Source: Paracamarosporium sp. OC-R06-R3
Lineage: Eukaryota; Ascomycota; Dothideomycetes; Pleosporales; Didymosphaeriaceae
DNA: 64,000 nt
Reading direction: 5' to 3'
NCBI GenBank assembly: GCA_019828545.1
Contig: JACVRA010000181.1
Location: 1 to 64,000 of the forward strand
The stretch's first letter is position 1. Each line of letters starts with the position of its first letter. Shown here one piece after another: positions 33,792-45,843 of this stretch. The position numbers and the translations under genes are program-made. Under the pieces are notes generated by a model. It was not told the DNA's origin, did no database searches, and saw nothing but the letters and a program-made list of their open reading frames with translations.

Positions 33792-36043
33792 TCTGTATCC
33801 AGTCTAACTGCCCAATCGAACCAAAGCAAACAGACACTCACGAAGTGCGCCCTCGCAACAAAGTCTAACCAGATGCTTTCCTAATAGCAACCTTATAGAA
33901 AAGTAACGGAATAAAAAAGCGAACGAAATCTAAAAAAAGCTGGAAACAATTCCCCGACCGCTGCCACCGCCGGCTGCCTTCAGGATGCGCGCACTACACT
34001 TGACCGTCTGCGAACCACCCCTCCAATGCAAGCAAACCAGCGCGTGGGCCGAAACCGAGGCACGCCGTGATTGCCAACTTCAGAGGCCTTGTGAAATTCG
34101 CAAGGATGGTGGACGGAGGGTCAGTCTAAGCGCAGGCAAGCAGAGAAGAACAGCGTAAGCGGTGAAGGAGACACCTGTCTCTAACGTAGCAAGCCAGCGC
34201 GTGGGGCGAAACCGAGGCGCGCCGTGATTGCCAACGCTAAAGAGAGTGCGGCCTCAGCGGATCGCGATAAAACGGCTCGTATTGCGGGATCGAAGATGGG
34301 GGCGATGAATTCGAGATGAAGGGGTTGGTGATGGCGGTTGAGGAGTAGGTGTGTGTGGTGTAAGAGATGGCGCGGCCGTACAAGACCAAGAAGACCGGGC
34401 GCGCTAGATTTGTCAGCAGTCACGTGCTTTTTATTTCTTCACGTGACTTCTATCCATCCTAGTTAATCATCTATTAGTATCTTAACAATTAATACATTTT
34501 AAACTATAGGTTATTAGAGACCAACTACCTTATACTTTTTAAACCCGTGAAAAGACCAAATGATCCGGAGGCGGCGAGCCGTCAGGTAGCTATTAGAGAA
34601 GCGCTACAAGGAGTTATCGCAAAGGAAATTCATAAAGGAAGCGTCGCATCCACGGCACTACATCCGAGGACAATCGGATAAGAATGCAACGAGCGTGACG
34701 GGAGGACATGAGCTCCACTCTAATATTGTAACGGTGAAAAAGCGCTTGTAGCGGTGAGTTCAAAGTTGAGGTAATCGTTGTTCTTGAGTAGCTACGCTAC
34801 GGAAGCTATATAAACAATCTCTATGACGTACTCCTGCTGCCCAGGCGGGTGCTCCTGCTGCTCAGGCAGGTGCACCTGCCACGCTCCAACCGTCACAAAT
34901 ATCCTTAGTGAGCGCGGACTACGCCCCGTAGGCATGTCTGAGTGTGTTGTGCGATTCCTTTGTAGTGTATATTACAAGGCAGCTGTCCACCCATGCACCT
35001 CGAACCCCCACGTTATATTAACAGATTTTCAGCTCTCGTGTGTGTAAAGTTCTAAATTGCCTCCGAAATGTGCCCGGAAGGGTGCAAATTGTCTCCGAAA
35101 TGTATCCGGAACAGTCCTTGTTTCCAATGAAGAGTACTATTGGGAAAGTATCCTTGAAGCTCTGGTGTTCCTTCGCGGCACGCTTTCTCACTAACTGAGT
35201 TCAGACCCCTAGAGATTGGGCATGTACACTACGCACATACCTAAATCCTTCATGATACTAGACTTGCCTGCCCAAATTACTCCACGATGATCTGGTTTGA
35301 GAGCGCCATGCCCACTAAGATCTAGTGTGCTGCACCTCGGGGATAATCATACTGGGCTGAATATTGTCCCCACTGGCAAAAGCGCCTCTAATATCTGTCT
35401 GCAGCCATGGGGCGTTTGTCATAATGCGGGATATTGTTGACTTCGCGGTTCTATTGCATGTATCGCGTGTTCGGTATAAACGCGGAAATCCATCGTAGGT
35501 TTTAGTAGCCGAACGCCGCATGAGAAGTTACCTCGCGTGCTAGTTAGTCAATCTGCCAGTGATTCGCTGCTACTGGGTCGGGAAGATCCAATTTCACTAG
35601 GATCACGGAGATAAAGAAGTAGAAAATATTAAAGAACTGTGCGAGGCCGAAATTATCAGTGACATGAGGATGTGTGAGCATCTATGCTGCAAGTACGACA
35701 ATCCAGGTTTGTAAGACTCTACAGTAACCTGCTCAAGGGAATGCCTAGCTTGGGCTTTGCAAGGGTGTTGGCAGCTGATGGTATCTATTGACTTGTAGTT
35801 ACATCTGTCGTTTACATTATGTGCCACATAAGCGCATGCGGCGGTGGGATCGCTGGAGGTTAGTCGCCGATGTGGGGGCACAGGATTGACGGCGTAGCCT
35901 AGCGTAAGTAAGCATGCACAGCATTATAGGCTACCTTAAGTAGCGCAGCTCGTTACGTCTCACATCCTAACTTTATCTACAGAATTTATCAACTCGTTTA
36001 GTTTTCTGATCTTTCCTATCATTCCAGTTACGTGCGAAAAAAA
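33792..36043. other. Long intergenic region with short direct repeats
   Basis: No supported gene in 2.25 kb. A 48-bp sequence at 34,031-34,078 (starting agcaaaccagcgcgtggg) recurs in the same orientation at 34,188-34,235 with about three mismatches. A further pair of near-identical segments (aaattg[c/t]ctccgaaatgt) lies at about 35,053 and 35,088. An 80-codon minus-strand ORF overlaps the second 48-bp copy but has no known motif. Confidence 0.6.
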
Positions 36044-36975
36044 ATGGCGGCCGAACCTTCCATCACCGTATCATCCAGGACAGGCACCAACGATGACAAT
36101 GTCATCTTCGGTCAGGATCAGACCGAAGCAGAGCGTCTGGATATGCAGCATAAAGTGATTTATGACGCAATGCCGGAACTTGTCACTGCTCCTATCGATC
36201 TCTCTAAAGGTGGTCTCAAGATTCTTGATCAGGCAACGGGTAGTGGTGAGCCTCACCTGGTTTTTCTGCCTTCATTCTAGATGTCGACTTGTGCTTACAA
36301 GACTCCTTAGGAATCTGGATCCGGGATGTGCGCGCAACGACCAATGGAGCACAGAACATCTGGGTCGGCACCGATATAGCAGACTACTTTCCTACTGGTC
36401 CCCCCTCTGACACGACTTACCACCACCAGTCTATGACAGAAGCGTGGCCCAAAGACTGGGAGAGTAGCTTTGACCTTGTGCATTCGCGCATGGCACTTCC
36501 TGGGGTCGGCACCAACAAGCTCCAAGACACCGTCAACGGCCTCATTTCCCTGGTGAAGCCGGGTGGATGGATCCAACTGGTGGAAATGGATTGGAACGAC
36601 TGGAATGTCGGAGAAGAAGGCCGCATTTTTCACGACGCCATCAAGGAACTTTTCTCCCTCGTCAGTGTCGGCCAGGGTGTAGATCTTCGCGAAAAGGTGA
36701 CGCCTATGCTGGAAGAGGCCGGGCTGCAGAATATTGACTATAAGATCGTTACAACACCCTTTGGTGCCCGTGCTAGGAACACGATTCGTGAGATGAGCGA
36801 AAAAAGTTTATTTGCAACGGCTAAGGGAGTAAGCATGACGACAAAGATGCTTCCACCCATTAGTGTACCGCGTGAGCGACTCGATGCGCTGCCGCAAAAG
36901 CTTGTTGAGGAGGCAAAGAAGGACGGCTGGGAATTCAAGCTCTTCTCCTTGTGGGCTCAGAAACCTGAAAACTAA
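36044..36975 (+). CDS. LaeA-like SAM-dependent methyltransferase (288 aa)
   Basis: Exons 36,044-36,245 and 36,311-36,975 flank a 65-bp intron (gtgagc...ccttag); the join restores motif I, LDQATGSGIW (residues 61-70), the glycine-rich SAM-binding loop. Further class I methyltransferase signs are VGTDIADYFP (motif II), FDLVHSRMALPGV (motif IV region) and LVKPGGWIQLVEMDW (motif V/VI). Proteins of this type act on small molecules in secondary metabolism or, as LaeA, on its regulation. ATG 36,044 is the first in frame. Length is normal for the class. No biosynthetic core gene lies next to it here. Confidence 0.85.
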
Positions 36976-37991
36976 AGATAAGAATATTTACGTTGAGGTT
37001 CTTGATTCTATTCTATAAGCATTGCTTCTACCGTCTTGACACATGCAGGCCTCTTGGAATTGGCGCTGATTGGAGGGAGCCCTGAGGCTGGTCAACTGCT
37101 GAATCGAGGCTGTTGATAACACATAGCTGAGGCTCACCCAGGCTCTTGGTCCATGACGTTCTCACGATACGCACATTCCTTGTCCTGTTGGATTAAAAGG
37201 AGTGCAAGACCAAGCATACATAACATCGCTACAAAGGCTACCGTTCAGTCCATACTTCACCTAAATGTGCTTTCTCTAACGCACGGTACGTCTAAGAGGA
37301 TTACGTACCATAAGAATACTATTAGCCACATCGATGCTGCAAATACTCGTACGAGGTACCGAAGTGTTGAAATTATTATAGCTTTCCATGTTTCCATCGT
37401 TTGAAGAACGATGGTGGGTGCGACCAAAGAGCATACATGGACAGAATATTGTGAGGCATCCTATTCAAAGTGCGTGCTTGATGAAACTACACACCATCTG
37501 CTTATACTCACATGCCAATAGTGGAGTACATAAAGCAAGTTTGGAGTTGTGCCATTTCATTTTCGGGAATATCCTACTGGTCTTATCAATCGTGCGTCCA
37601 TAACTGTTTATATCGTTAGCTCTTCTATGGCGGCTACATGGAGATCTGCGGCTTGCAGAATTCTCCGATGTTCATCGCTAGATGGAATCGTCGGTTCAGT
37701 AACGTATCTGGGCTTGAGTGTGTTCCCATGGCTGTCAAAGTCAAGCACAAGAACCGAGGAGAAACATGCACGCTCACTAGCTCGAATGTTTCATCTTCGA
37801 TTCGAACTTCAGCCTGAAGTAGTACAACAGAAGGCTACGTGAATAGAATTCTACATGAGTGACCTAATAGTAAAGTAACCAAAGGGTGACGCTGGATGTC
37901 TGTAGATCTCTTTATGATTGGAACCGTAGAGGCTGATTGAGAATAAGGTCATCTGTCCGTGCTCTTCTCCCCTCCATCCACCAGATGAGTC
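36976..37991. other. Intergenic, no gene recognised
   Basis: About 1 kb. Several ORFs of 70-100 codons on the plus strand (for example 37,549-37,842) lack familiar motifs and show no coding-like base use. A faint coding-like reading on the minus strand near 37.7 kb could be a gene relic. Confidence 0.5.
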
Positions 37992-38451
37992 TTAAACGAT
38001 AGAGAGGGTGAGCTGAGAGCAATCATCGCCAATAGGAGTACCCTTCTGACGGTCGGCAGCAAGGCGGATATCCTGATATTGCTCACTAGTAGGACAAGCA
38101 TAAAAATAACCGCGGGCCCAGGTCAATTTGCCATCCTTGGTACCGAAATCTTTTGCGCCGGCGCCAGAACCGTAGGTAACATCTCCTCTGGCGTTGATAT
38201 CGACTAGAGAAATGAGTACACATAGCCAAGAGCCTGATAGATAACGCACGCTTTTGTCCGCTAGATAGGCTTAGGCTGCCATCGTTCCCGAGCTGAAACT
38301 CAGCGCCACTTGTCTGGAAGTCGATAAGACCTTTGGAGGGAACAAGCTGTTTTCCGTTCAGGTGAAAGAATCCATCACTGCCAACACTGAGCTTGAAAGC
38401 GGAGGTGTTCGCAGTAAAGGCGAGGACAATGGCAGCGAAAGAGGTCTTCAT
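37992..38451 (-). CDS. Small secreted protein, PhiA/cell-wall-like (137 aa)
   Basis: Exons 38,451-38,250 and 38,203-37,992 surround a 46-bp intron (gtgcgt...ctctag). The protein starts with a clear signal peptide (MKTSFAAIVLAFTANTSA, cleavage expected near residue 18). The mature part is beta-rich and Gly/Ser-rich (FKLSVGSDGFFHLNGKQL, LGNDGSLSLSSGQK, GDVTYGSGAGAKDFG, FYACPTSEQYQDI) with two Cys, one at FYACP and one near the end (GDDCSQLTLSIV). That layout resembles fungal PhiA/IgE-binding-type cell-wall proteins, an inference from style rather than a firm match. It could equally be an unclassified small secreted effector-like protein. Confidence 0.7.
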
Positions 38452-39255
38452 GTTGATGGCGAAGCCGGCGAATGAGGTTGCAATTGAGAAGAGTGTGACT
38501 ATTGAAAGAGACTCGGGGACATGTTGCAGGCTTTATATAGCGGCAATGGCACCCCAAGCAACGCTTAATTCGAATCGTTAATGACGTGTACAGAATTTGC
38601 AGTTATTGCAAGTGGATTCTGGACAGATTAGCCGCACCATGATGGACGGCAAGCGTGCACAGGGTCTCCGTCGTGGACCAATCAATCCTCGCGTAGACAC
38701 ATTGTCATATCGGCCTACATAACCTCAAAAGGAAGCTCTACATGTAGAGAGTGAGCACCTAAGTATTGAATGTGCATCTATTCGGATGAAATTAACAATA
38801 TCTAGACTACTTGCATACTGTATGTGGACCTATCATTTCTGTAAGTACGCTAGTGTTGTAGAAGTATCCATTAGGGTAGACGTGAGCTTTTTAATAGTCT
38901 TGAAGAAACCATCTAGGTACTATAGCTTACTAATAGCGTAGTGATAAGTAAACTTATATTTAAAACTATATTATGTTATGTATCTATTCATATAAGGTGT
39001 TATTAAAGCTACGAGGTTTAATAATAAAGGAGAGTATTTTATCGCTATACTAAGAGATTATAAAGATGATAAAGAGTGGCTTGAAGAGCTAAGCTAAGAA
39101 GCCTCAATACCAAGTTAGCTAAAATGAAACTATAGTTAATGGGTGGACTCTTAGCTAGGTCCTAAAGGTTAATTATCTATGGAACTTTCTACGTCTAAGA
39201 CTTACTAACTTCTATTATACAACAAAAATGTATATAATGAAGAATCCTATACGTA
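38452..39255. other. Intergenic, AT-rich toward its right end
   Basis: About 800 bp without supported genes. The left part should hold the promoter of the small secreted protein gene, with a tatataa-type box near 38,535 on the minus side. From about 38.8 kb the sequence turns AT-rich. Confidence 0.5.
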
Positions 39256-42200
39256 TTAGTCCGTTGTGCCCCATACCTTCCACTCCGACATGATAAGCTT
39301 GGCTAGCTTCTGGTGTATAATACTTTTGGGATGCATAGACTTGTATAGGCCATTCTTAGTAAGGAACGACAGGTCTCGACCTGCTATGTCTGGATACTTC
39401 TCGCCATCTACCTTGACATCAACCGGGTCGCTGCTTCCAGCCTGCGCAACTGCCTGGGCCCACACGCAATCCCAGAGATTGTCATAGTAGCCGCTCCACG
39501 ACTCACACTCGGAGCCTGCGACGTCCCGCTTGGTCAAGTCGACCTTTGTGCCGTCGTTATCTCGGGGATTCAGCTCATGGCCCGCCTCAGTGATGTCGTC
39601 CGAGTACGGGACGAAGAAATAGATGTCTTCGTTGCTGAGGAGCTTGCCGTCATCACCCTTGTCACAGAAGCGATAGCCGTCGAATAGGGGTTCCATGTCG
39701 ATAAACTTGACGCGCTTGAACGGGTATAGGGCTTGCACCTCCTCGATAGCTAGTTGGATCTGCTTGTTCATGGCCCGAACAGCTTGATTGAGTTCGACGC
39801 GGATGGACCTTGTCAGGTAGGGTACGTGCTTGTTGAGGACAGAGCCTTCCTCAACCGGCGTAATGGTCTGCTTGTCACAGTTCTCGTCGGCAGCTCCGAA
39901 CCCAGACTGGTCCTCGTCGTTAAAGAAAGAGGCATATCCAGTCACTATAAGCGTGAAGTACTGGTAATCGACGGCGTCAAGCACGGCGCGGTAAGTCGAG
40001 ACCAGCTTAGGTCGCATGTCTACGATGGCTAATTCGGCGTCGGCCATGATTTTGTTACACGTGTTCATACCGAAAAATAGGCATCGGATAGCGACTTCTG
40101 CAAACTGAGCATCGTTTCCCCCGATGGAGAGCGTTGCCATGCCGAGCTGAGAGCCGCCGATCTGGTCCTTGAGAATAGATATCTGCGACGGACGGCCATG
40201 GGAGCCTTCTGTCAGCACATTGTCGATCTTATCGCCTGTGCAAGCGAGAAAATCGAAATTCTTGTCACCCAGGTTGGTGGTCCAGAAACTGTGACCGTAG
40301 GCATTGACAGTAGTAAAGCACTCGTAACCGGCCTGTGCATCCCACTTGTTTTCGGCCTGGCTACCCGCGCCGATTCCTGCGGCGTAGCTATCACCCAGGG
40401 AAACGAACGTTGGGAAATGAGGTAGATCGTAGTAGACGCCGCCTACAGTGTCCGGTGGGGGGGCAGATCCGCCGCCACCACCGCCACCGCCACCTCCTCC
40501 TCCAGATGATGGGGGTACGGGAAGGTTGGGATCCTTGACGGGATTCTCATCATCTTGGCTTCCGCCGACCGAGCAGTCATTGAACCAGGTCCAGGCCTCG
40601 TTAGTCTGAGGATTTACCTGGACCATATCAGCCACGCCAAGACCGCCCAGGTTTGGGAAGTGAAGGTTGGGTCCGTAGCCGGGTCCTAGATAGCGCTTGC
40701 CGACACCATTCCAGGTCATCGCGCTGCCTGATGCTGGAGTAAAGCCAGCCTATAATTAAGAAAAGAATCAGCGACCCCGAACTATAGCAGGCAAGGCAAA
40801 GAGAGGATCTCACATTGAGGTTCACAGATGTGTCGCCATTGAACTTTTCAATGAACAGGAAGTCGTCCAGCCCGTCACCATCGACATCGGCCCATCGCAG
40901 ATTCGCTCGGTCCTTTCCTTCTGACCTCTTGACCTGGCCCAGGCTTACCATTCCCTTGTCTTCGGTGTTGAGCCAGCCATCCGCACGACCATCGGGCTCG
41001 ATGCACAGGTAGTCGATACGTTTATCGTCGTCGAGGTGGGCGAAGCGGACGCCAAGATCATACAATCCCGGACCCCAGCCCTGGGTGCATGTCACGCCGT
41101 CAGACATCTGGCCCATAGCGGTGAATGAGTAGCCTCCGGCGGAGGACCATTCGTTTCGCCACACTTCCACGGCGCCGTTATCACGGTTCACGCTGAGAAT
41201 ATCGCATTTTCCGTCGCCGTCCCAATCGCCGAGGTGAATGCTCTTGCGGTCGCGATACGTTTGCACAACCTCGCCCATTACATTCCATAGTGGCGTTGTG
41301 TCCCAAAGGCCGTTACGGTGCATGTTCTCGTAAATGGAGATCTCGCCTGTGCTCTTCACCCATACCATGTCGTCGGCGCCGAGTCCGCGCATGTCGCAGA
41401 ATCGTGTACCATCACCTTTGAGCTTGGTGCCGCCCCTGCCTGTATTCTCCCAGATCTTGAAGCGGTCAAATTGATTGTTGCCGGTTTTCTCACGGTAGAT
41501 GTACACATAGTCAGCCCGATTGCTACCAAAGATGCGGGCGAAGCGGATTCGATCCCGGGCGCCAGCGACGCCCATGCCCCCGTGGCCCGACTGTGCTTTG
41601 ACCCACGTTGGGATCAGATTCTTTCCCATGCCACGCTGGTTGATGTAAATAACGGTCGACCCGTCGTCGTTCACGTACACCCAGTCAGCGCGGAAATCGC
41701 CATTGATGTCAACGAGTTGTACGCCAGCAATGTCGCCCATCTACCACGCACGTGTTTGGTTAGCAATTAGACATGTTCGCGTTTGCACACAAAGAAGGAA
41801 CTACACAGAGCCGCAAGGGATGACTCACGCCTTTTCCCGTGAAAACGATCTGGCCATCGGGTCCCATCTCCTGCCAGTATTCCGGGTTGCCGCCTATTCC
41901 GCCGTTTCGCCAGCAACGTATATCGCCATTGGCGCCCACAACACAGTAATCGATACGACCATCCCCGTCGATGTCACCCAGCCTCACATTAGCCTGCGAA
42001 TAGCCTTTGGGCACGGAGAAGACCAGGCCGATGTAGGTGAAGAGGGGTGAAGGGCCGCCATTGTTGATGGAGACATACATGTTGCCTTCGGCGCCGATGC
42101 AAATGAAGTCATCGAGTCCATCACCATTCACGTCGCCCCAGTGGACCCCCTTGGCTTTGCAATCGTTCTTCACGTCGATGATCTCTCCACCGACAAAGTC

Positions 42201-43388
42201 GCCGTTGCCCTGATTGAGAATCATGTCGAAGTAGCGGAGACTGCCGTCACTGCCGACGACCTGGCGGACGCTTTCCTCGATGGCCATCTCGCGGTAGCCA
42301 CCATGGACGTTGACAAGCTGGGCGAACCATCTGCGCTGGTGCGAGTCCTCGGTATCGGAGCCGTACGCGAGTTGGTTGAAGGTGCCACGCGAGCTGCTGG
42401 CATGGATATAGGGGCCGTCGTCGAGCCCGGAGCCGGCCTGCGTCTTGACCACACCGCGCTGGTTGCCCGAGCCGTATTCCTTGAGGCAGGAGTTGCCGCC
42501 TACATCATCGTACGGTGTGGTGGCCGGTCTGGTGACGACGTTCCGCGACAGGGCTGCGTAGATGGCGCGTTCCCAGACAGCAGCCATCTTGCGATAGCCC
42601 TCCTGGGTGGGATGTGTCTTGTCGGTCAGATCGCTTTCGGTGAGCCAGCCCGTGTTCATGTCGGCCAGCAGCAGATGCTCGTTGTTCATGGACTTCACGA
42701 GATCGCGGTACCTCTGGTTGAGCGTCGTCACACGTGCATTGGCATCGGCCCACTTGTGCGGCACCAGCGTGGACAGGATCACGGTGGTGCCGGGGATCTT
42801 GCTCAGCAGCTTTTCCACGAGGCTCTTCATGCGCTCGTGGGCCGTGTCGAAGTCAACATTGCGCTCGCAGTCGTTGGTGCCGGCGTTGAGGAGCACAATG
42901 TTGGGCAGGAAGGGGATGGAGAGGTCTGCGGCGGCCGTGACCTCGGAGATGAGGAAGCCTGAGGTGCCTTCGTGGTTGTTGTCGTGCATGGTGCCGTCGT
43001 GCTTGGTGCCGACCATGTTGACGGGCCACCCGGTGAAGCGGAGGGCATCGCGCAGCGACTTGCGGTAGCCATTGCCACCGTAGGGCTCAGAGGTGAGGCC
43101 CTTTGTGATGGAGGCGCCGAGCGGCAGGATGCGGAGGAAGAAGGGGTCGTCTGGCGGCGTGACAGGGTCTGCACTGTCTCCGCCCCCACCGCCCCCACCG
43201 CCGCCGTTCCACTCGGGCGGAAACTCGTCGTCGCCCTGGTCTCCGATGCCGTTGAAAAAATCGCCGACCAGGCACGTGTCGGCCCGTCCGCTTAGCACCC
43301 GCCGTACGGCAAGGCTGGCGAGCGTCGGGACCGAGTGGACGCCCGCAAAGAGCGCCAGAGCAGCGCCCGCGTACAAGCTCACCCGCAT
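39256..43388 (-). CDS. Secreted protein with two SGNH hydrolase domains and central VCBS/FG-GAP-like repeats (1326 aa)
   Basis: Exons 43,388-41,829, 41,740-40,814 and 40,749-39,256 are joined over introns of 88 and 64 bp, both GT-AG and in phase. A signal peptide (MRVSLYAGAALALFAGVHS) is followed by a nine-Gly linker. The first SGNH domain has LPLGASITKG (block I Ser at about residue 93), NAGTND (block III) and DKTHP (block V Asp/His); it looks like a CE3-type carbohydrate esterase. The middle carries repeated D-x-[DN]-x-D-G-x-x-D units (GDVNGDGLDDF, GDIDGDGRIDY, DINGDFRADW, GDWDGDGKCDI, ADVDGDGLDDF), the calcium-binding pattern of VCBS/FG-GAP repeats. After a twelve-Gly linker comes a second SGNH domain with SLGDSYAAG, SIGGND and SMHP, closer to lipase/esterases of the SEST type. 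It probably removes acyl groups from extracellular polymers or lipids. Both active sites look complete. Confidence 0.85.
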
Positions 43389-43745
43389 GGTTGGTCTTGC
43401 AAAAATCAGAAAAGAGTGTGGCGGCTTGCAAAGCACAACATGTGATCTGCCAACAGACGAAAAGAGTGGCTGTCGGAGCGGTAGGCCATGTGGTCCAGCC
43501 GTCTTTAAACCTCTCTCTCTCATGCCATGGCTGCAACGACTCCCAGCCGACAGCAGCAAAGGAGAGTTGCTCCACCCGGGCCACAAGGATGACACGGTGT
43601 AGCAAAGGCGATACTCGGTCGATTGGACGGTGAACCCACGCTAAAGTAGCCTGCTCCTGCTTGGCTTGGACCATTTATTTGTAGCCTACGGTAGTACAAT
43701 TTCCGATCTGCTTCTCTCAGCAACCTACTACTCTCCTCTGATGAC
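43389..43745. promoter_or_regulatory. Shared promoter region between two divergent genes
   Basis: 357 bp separate the start codons of the double SGNH gene (minus) and the F-box-like gene (plus). A pyrimidine-rich stretch (ctctctctc) near 43,510 lies on the plus strand. No binding site can be named with confidence. Confidence 0.5.
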
Positions 43746-45032
43746 ATGCCTTCTTACCGCTCGCCCAGGACAACGCCACTTCCCAGCTGTGCCTGCCTCG
43801 ATGCCCTTCCTAGCGAGCTCGTCTATGACATTCTGGCCCGCATCGACTCTGCCGCATCGCTTTACTCCGTGCTAACGGCATGGCCCAAGGCCAACCTCGT
43901 CTTCTCGTCCTCTGTCGGGCCAGTTCTACTCGCCTGGGCCCTTGAGGAATCGCTCCCTGGACAGTTGGTGTCGCTGATCTCTGCGACTGCCCGCGTCATG
44001 TTGCAACATGAGCCGGTTGTGAGCCCTGAGGCTGTTCGAGATGGCTACTTCCGCCCTCCAAAGGGCCGATGTGTTGGCCGGGCCCAGCCCATACCGCAGC
44101 AACCATCACGACCATTGCCAGACGCTTCAGCGGCAGATGCCGGCCTGCCGCTCATCCTGGGAAACAATGGACAGGCTGCTCGGCGCCTCCTCGGCCTGGT
44201 TGTCCGCATCGCACGCGCTGCAACCACATTCCTTGAGTACTACAGCGCGGAATGTCGCCTCATCGAACCGCAGCACCTCGTACGGCCTCGGCGGAACCTC
44301 TACCGCCATGGCGACTCCCGTCGCCCGCCCTGGCGCGAGACTGCCGCCGGCCGTCCCTACGTCCCACCCGAGTTCACTTGCTACTCGTGGCAGGAAGGCC
44401 AACGCGCTATGCGCGGTTTCTGGAGGCTGCGCTTAGCCGAAGCACTCGCTCAGAGCGCATCTGAGCGCAACGTTACCTTAGGCCTTTCCTTCTTCACTGA
44501 CTCGGAATTGTGGGCCGAGCAGGATGAGCTACTAACGGTCGCCGACTATCTGGGTTACGGCCAAGACGCCCCCCTAGCCCCCTATCAACCTAAAGACCAC
44601 ATTTGGCATTGGCCCGAGGCTGTGGTAAAGACTCCCACGGCTACCGCCTCGCTACTCTGGGAGACGCTGCTGTCTCCGCTGCAAAAGGTAGACGCCCGGT
44701 CGCGTGGGACGCTCAACCTCGCCCCGGCAGGATGGCAACATTGGGTCAGGCTTGCGACGCAACCGGCATCGCCTGTTCGTGGCGTGCCCTTTTCGCCGTT
44801 TCGGCGCCTCGGTTTTGCGCTTTGGGACAGGGAAAAGCTCGAAATCATGCAGCTGGTGCCGTCCGAGGTCAAAGAAACGCAAGTTGGTGCTAAGGGCATT
44901 GCCTCGCAGGCGGAATGGTTCTTTACCTGGCGCAGCCTCCTGCCTACGGCTCTACGCGTTGAGATAGAAGAACGTCTTGATCGAGAGCTCGAGGGCTCGA
45001 GGGCCCATGTCCAAGGGTTTCGGCCGACATGA
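43746..45032 (+). CDS. F-box-like domain protein (428 aa)
   Basis: A single uninterrupted ORF. Residues 17-46 (CLDALPSELVYDILARIDSA) fit the start of a fungal F-box: L-P-x-E-[LI]-x-x-x-I, then SLYSVLTAWP. F-box proteins bind Skp1 in SCF ubiquitin ligases and choose targets through their C-terminal part. Here the rest is Arg- and Trp-rich (WHWPEAVVKTPTATASLLW, LNLAPAGWQHWVRL) without LRR or WD repeats, so a target cannot be guessed. GC content is higher than in the flanking genes. The start ATG is the first in this frame. Confidence 0.7.
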   Translation: MPSYRSPRTTPLPSCACLDALPSELVYDILARIDSAASLYSVLTAWPKANLVFSSSVGPVLLAWALEESLPGQLVSLISATARVMLQHEPVVSPEAVRDGYFRPPKGRCVGRAQPIPQQPSRPLPDASAADAGLPLILGNNGQAARRLLGLVVRIARAATTFLEYYSAECRLIEPQHLVRPRRNLYRHGDSRRPPWRETAAGRPYVPPEFTCYSWQEGQRAMRGFWRLRLAEALAQSASERNVTLGLSFFTDSELWAEQDELLTVADYLGYGQDAPLAPYQPKDHIWHWPEAVVKTPTATASLLWETLLSPLQKVDARSRGTLNLAPAGWQHWVRLATQPASPVRGVPFSPFRRLGFALWDREKLEIMQLVPSEVKETQVGAKGIASQAEWFFTWRSLLPTALRVEIEERLDRELEGSRAHVQGFRPT

Positions 45033-45843
45033 CCAAAGCTTGTACGGAATATGAATCCACAATGGCTCGTTTTGTGAGTAGTTGATGGAATGTTGGGGGT
45101 TCACGAGATGAAGTGGCTAGCGTATGGAAAAGTCTCCGCCTAGCAATGTAAATATACCTATCCCTCTTCTGGAAATGTTTCCTAGCACCGTTGTCTAAGC
45201 CTAGAACCTTACTTGTCCGATATACCACAACATATACAGCCCCACTACGGAAGAATGTCACTGGTGATTCTCGCGCGAGAACGTAAAGCACAGACACGAC
45301 TACTGCACTGCCTAGCTATAATTATTAATCAGCGCCAAGGATCATGAGCAATGGTACGTTCGTCTATTTCCCACTAGTGGATAGGTAGACTATAAGGATG
45401 AAGGTTCCAAGACTCGTTGCGAAAGGATTCACATAGGCGATAGCCGAGATGACCTAGTAACGTGCTATACTAGTGAACGACCATTGACACTAGAGGATTC
45501 TTCCCATTCAGTAAACTCATTCACCCTGCTCAATGGCTAGATTTCCCGCTGTCAAGATCACAGTAGAGGTAGGCCGTAGTGCCGACATTTAGCCCGCTCC
45601 AGAACAAGGGGAATATTCCCAACAATCACGTCACACGAGTAAGAGATCGAACTGTGACCTCGTCGAAAAATGGAGGGCAATCTCCCCTGGTGTTGAGGCT
45701 CTTATGAGCGGCCAACATCCTGTGCTATCCTGCGTGGTAGTTGAGCATCTACTCCAGTCACTCATTTTTCTCATTGCTCTCTCGAGCTTTCCGACGCTCT
45801 TTAATCTAGTCACTCATTTTCCAATACATTCTCAATAGCCATC
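45033..45843. other. Intergenic, no gene recognised
   Basis: About 800 bp. The right part directly upstream of 45,844 contains repeated cagtcactcattttt[c/t] words (about 45,757 and 45,807) that may belong to the promoter of the next gene. ORFs here are short and featureless. Confidence 0.5.

Noticed and set aside
34823..35047. Cys-rich 74-codon ORF resembling a metallothionein
   Set aside because: The Cys codons come from a short imperfect DNA repeat (ctcctgctg...caggc), and the rest shows no signal peptide, homology pattern or coding bias.
37549..37842. 97-codon plus-strand ORF
   Set aside because: No motif, no coding-like third-position bias, and stops in neighbouring frames are equally sparse.
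40198..43295. Long plus-strand ORFs opposite the double SGNH gene (up to 273 codons)
   Set aside because: They are antisense shadows of a GC-rich gene whose minus-strand frames carry clear hydrolase and VCBS-like motifs and proper splice sites.
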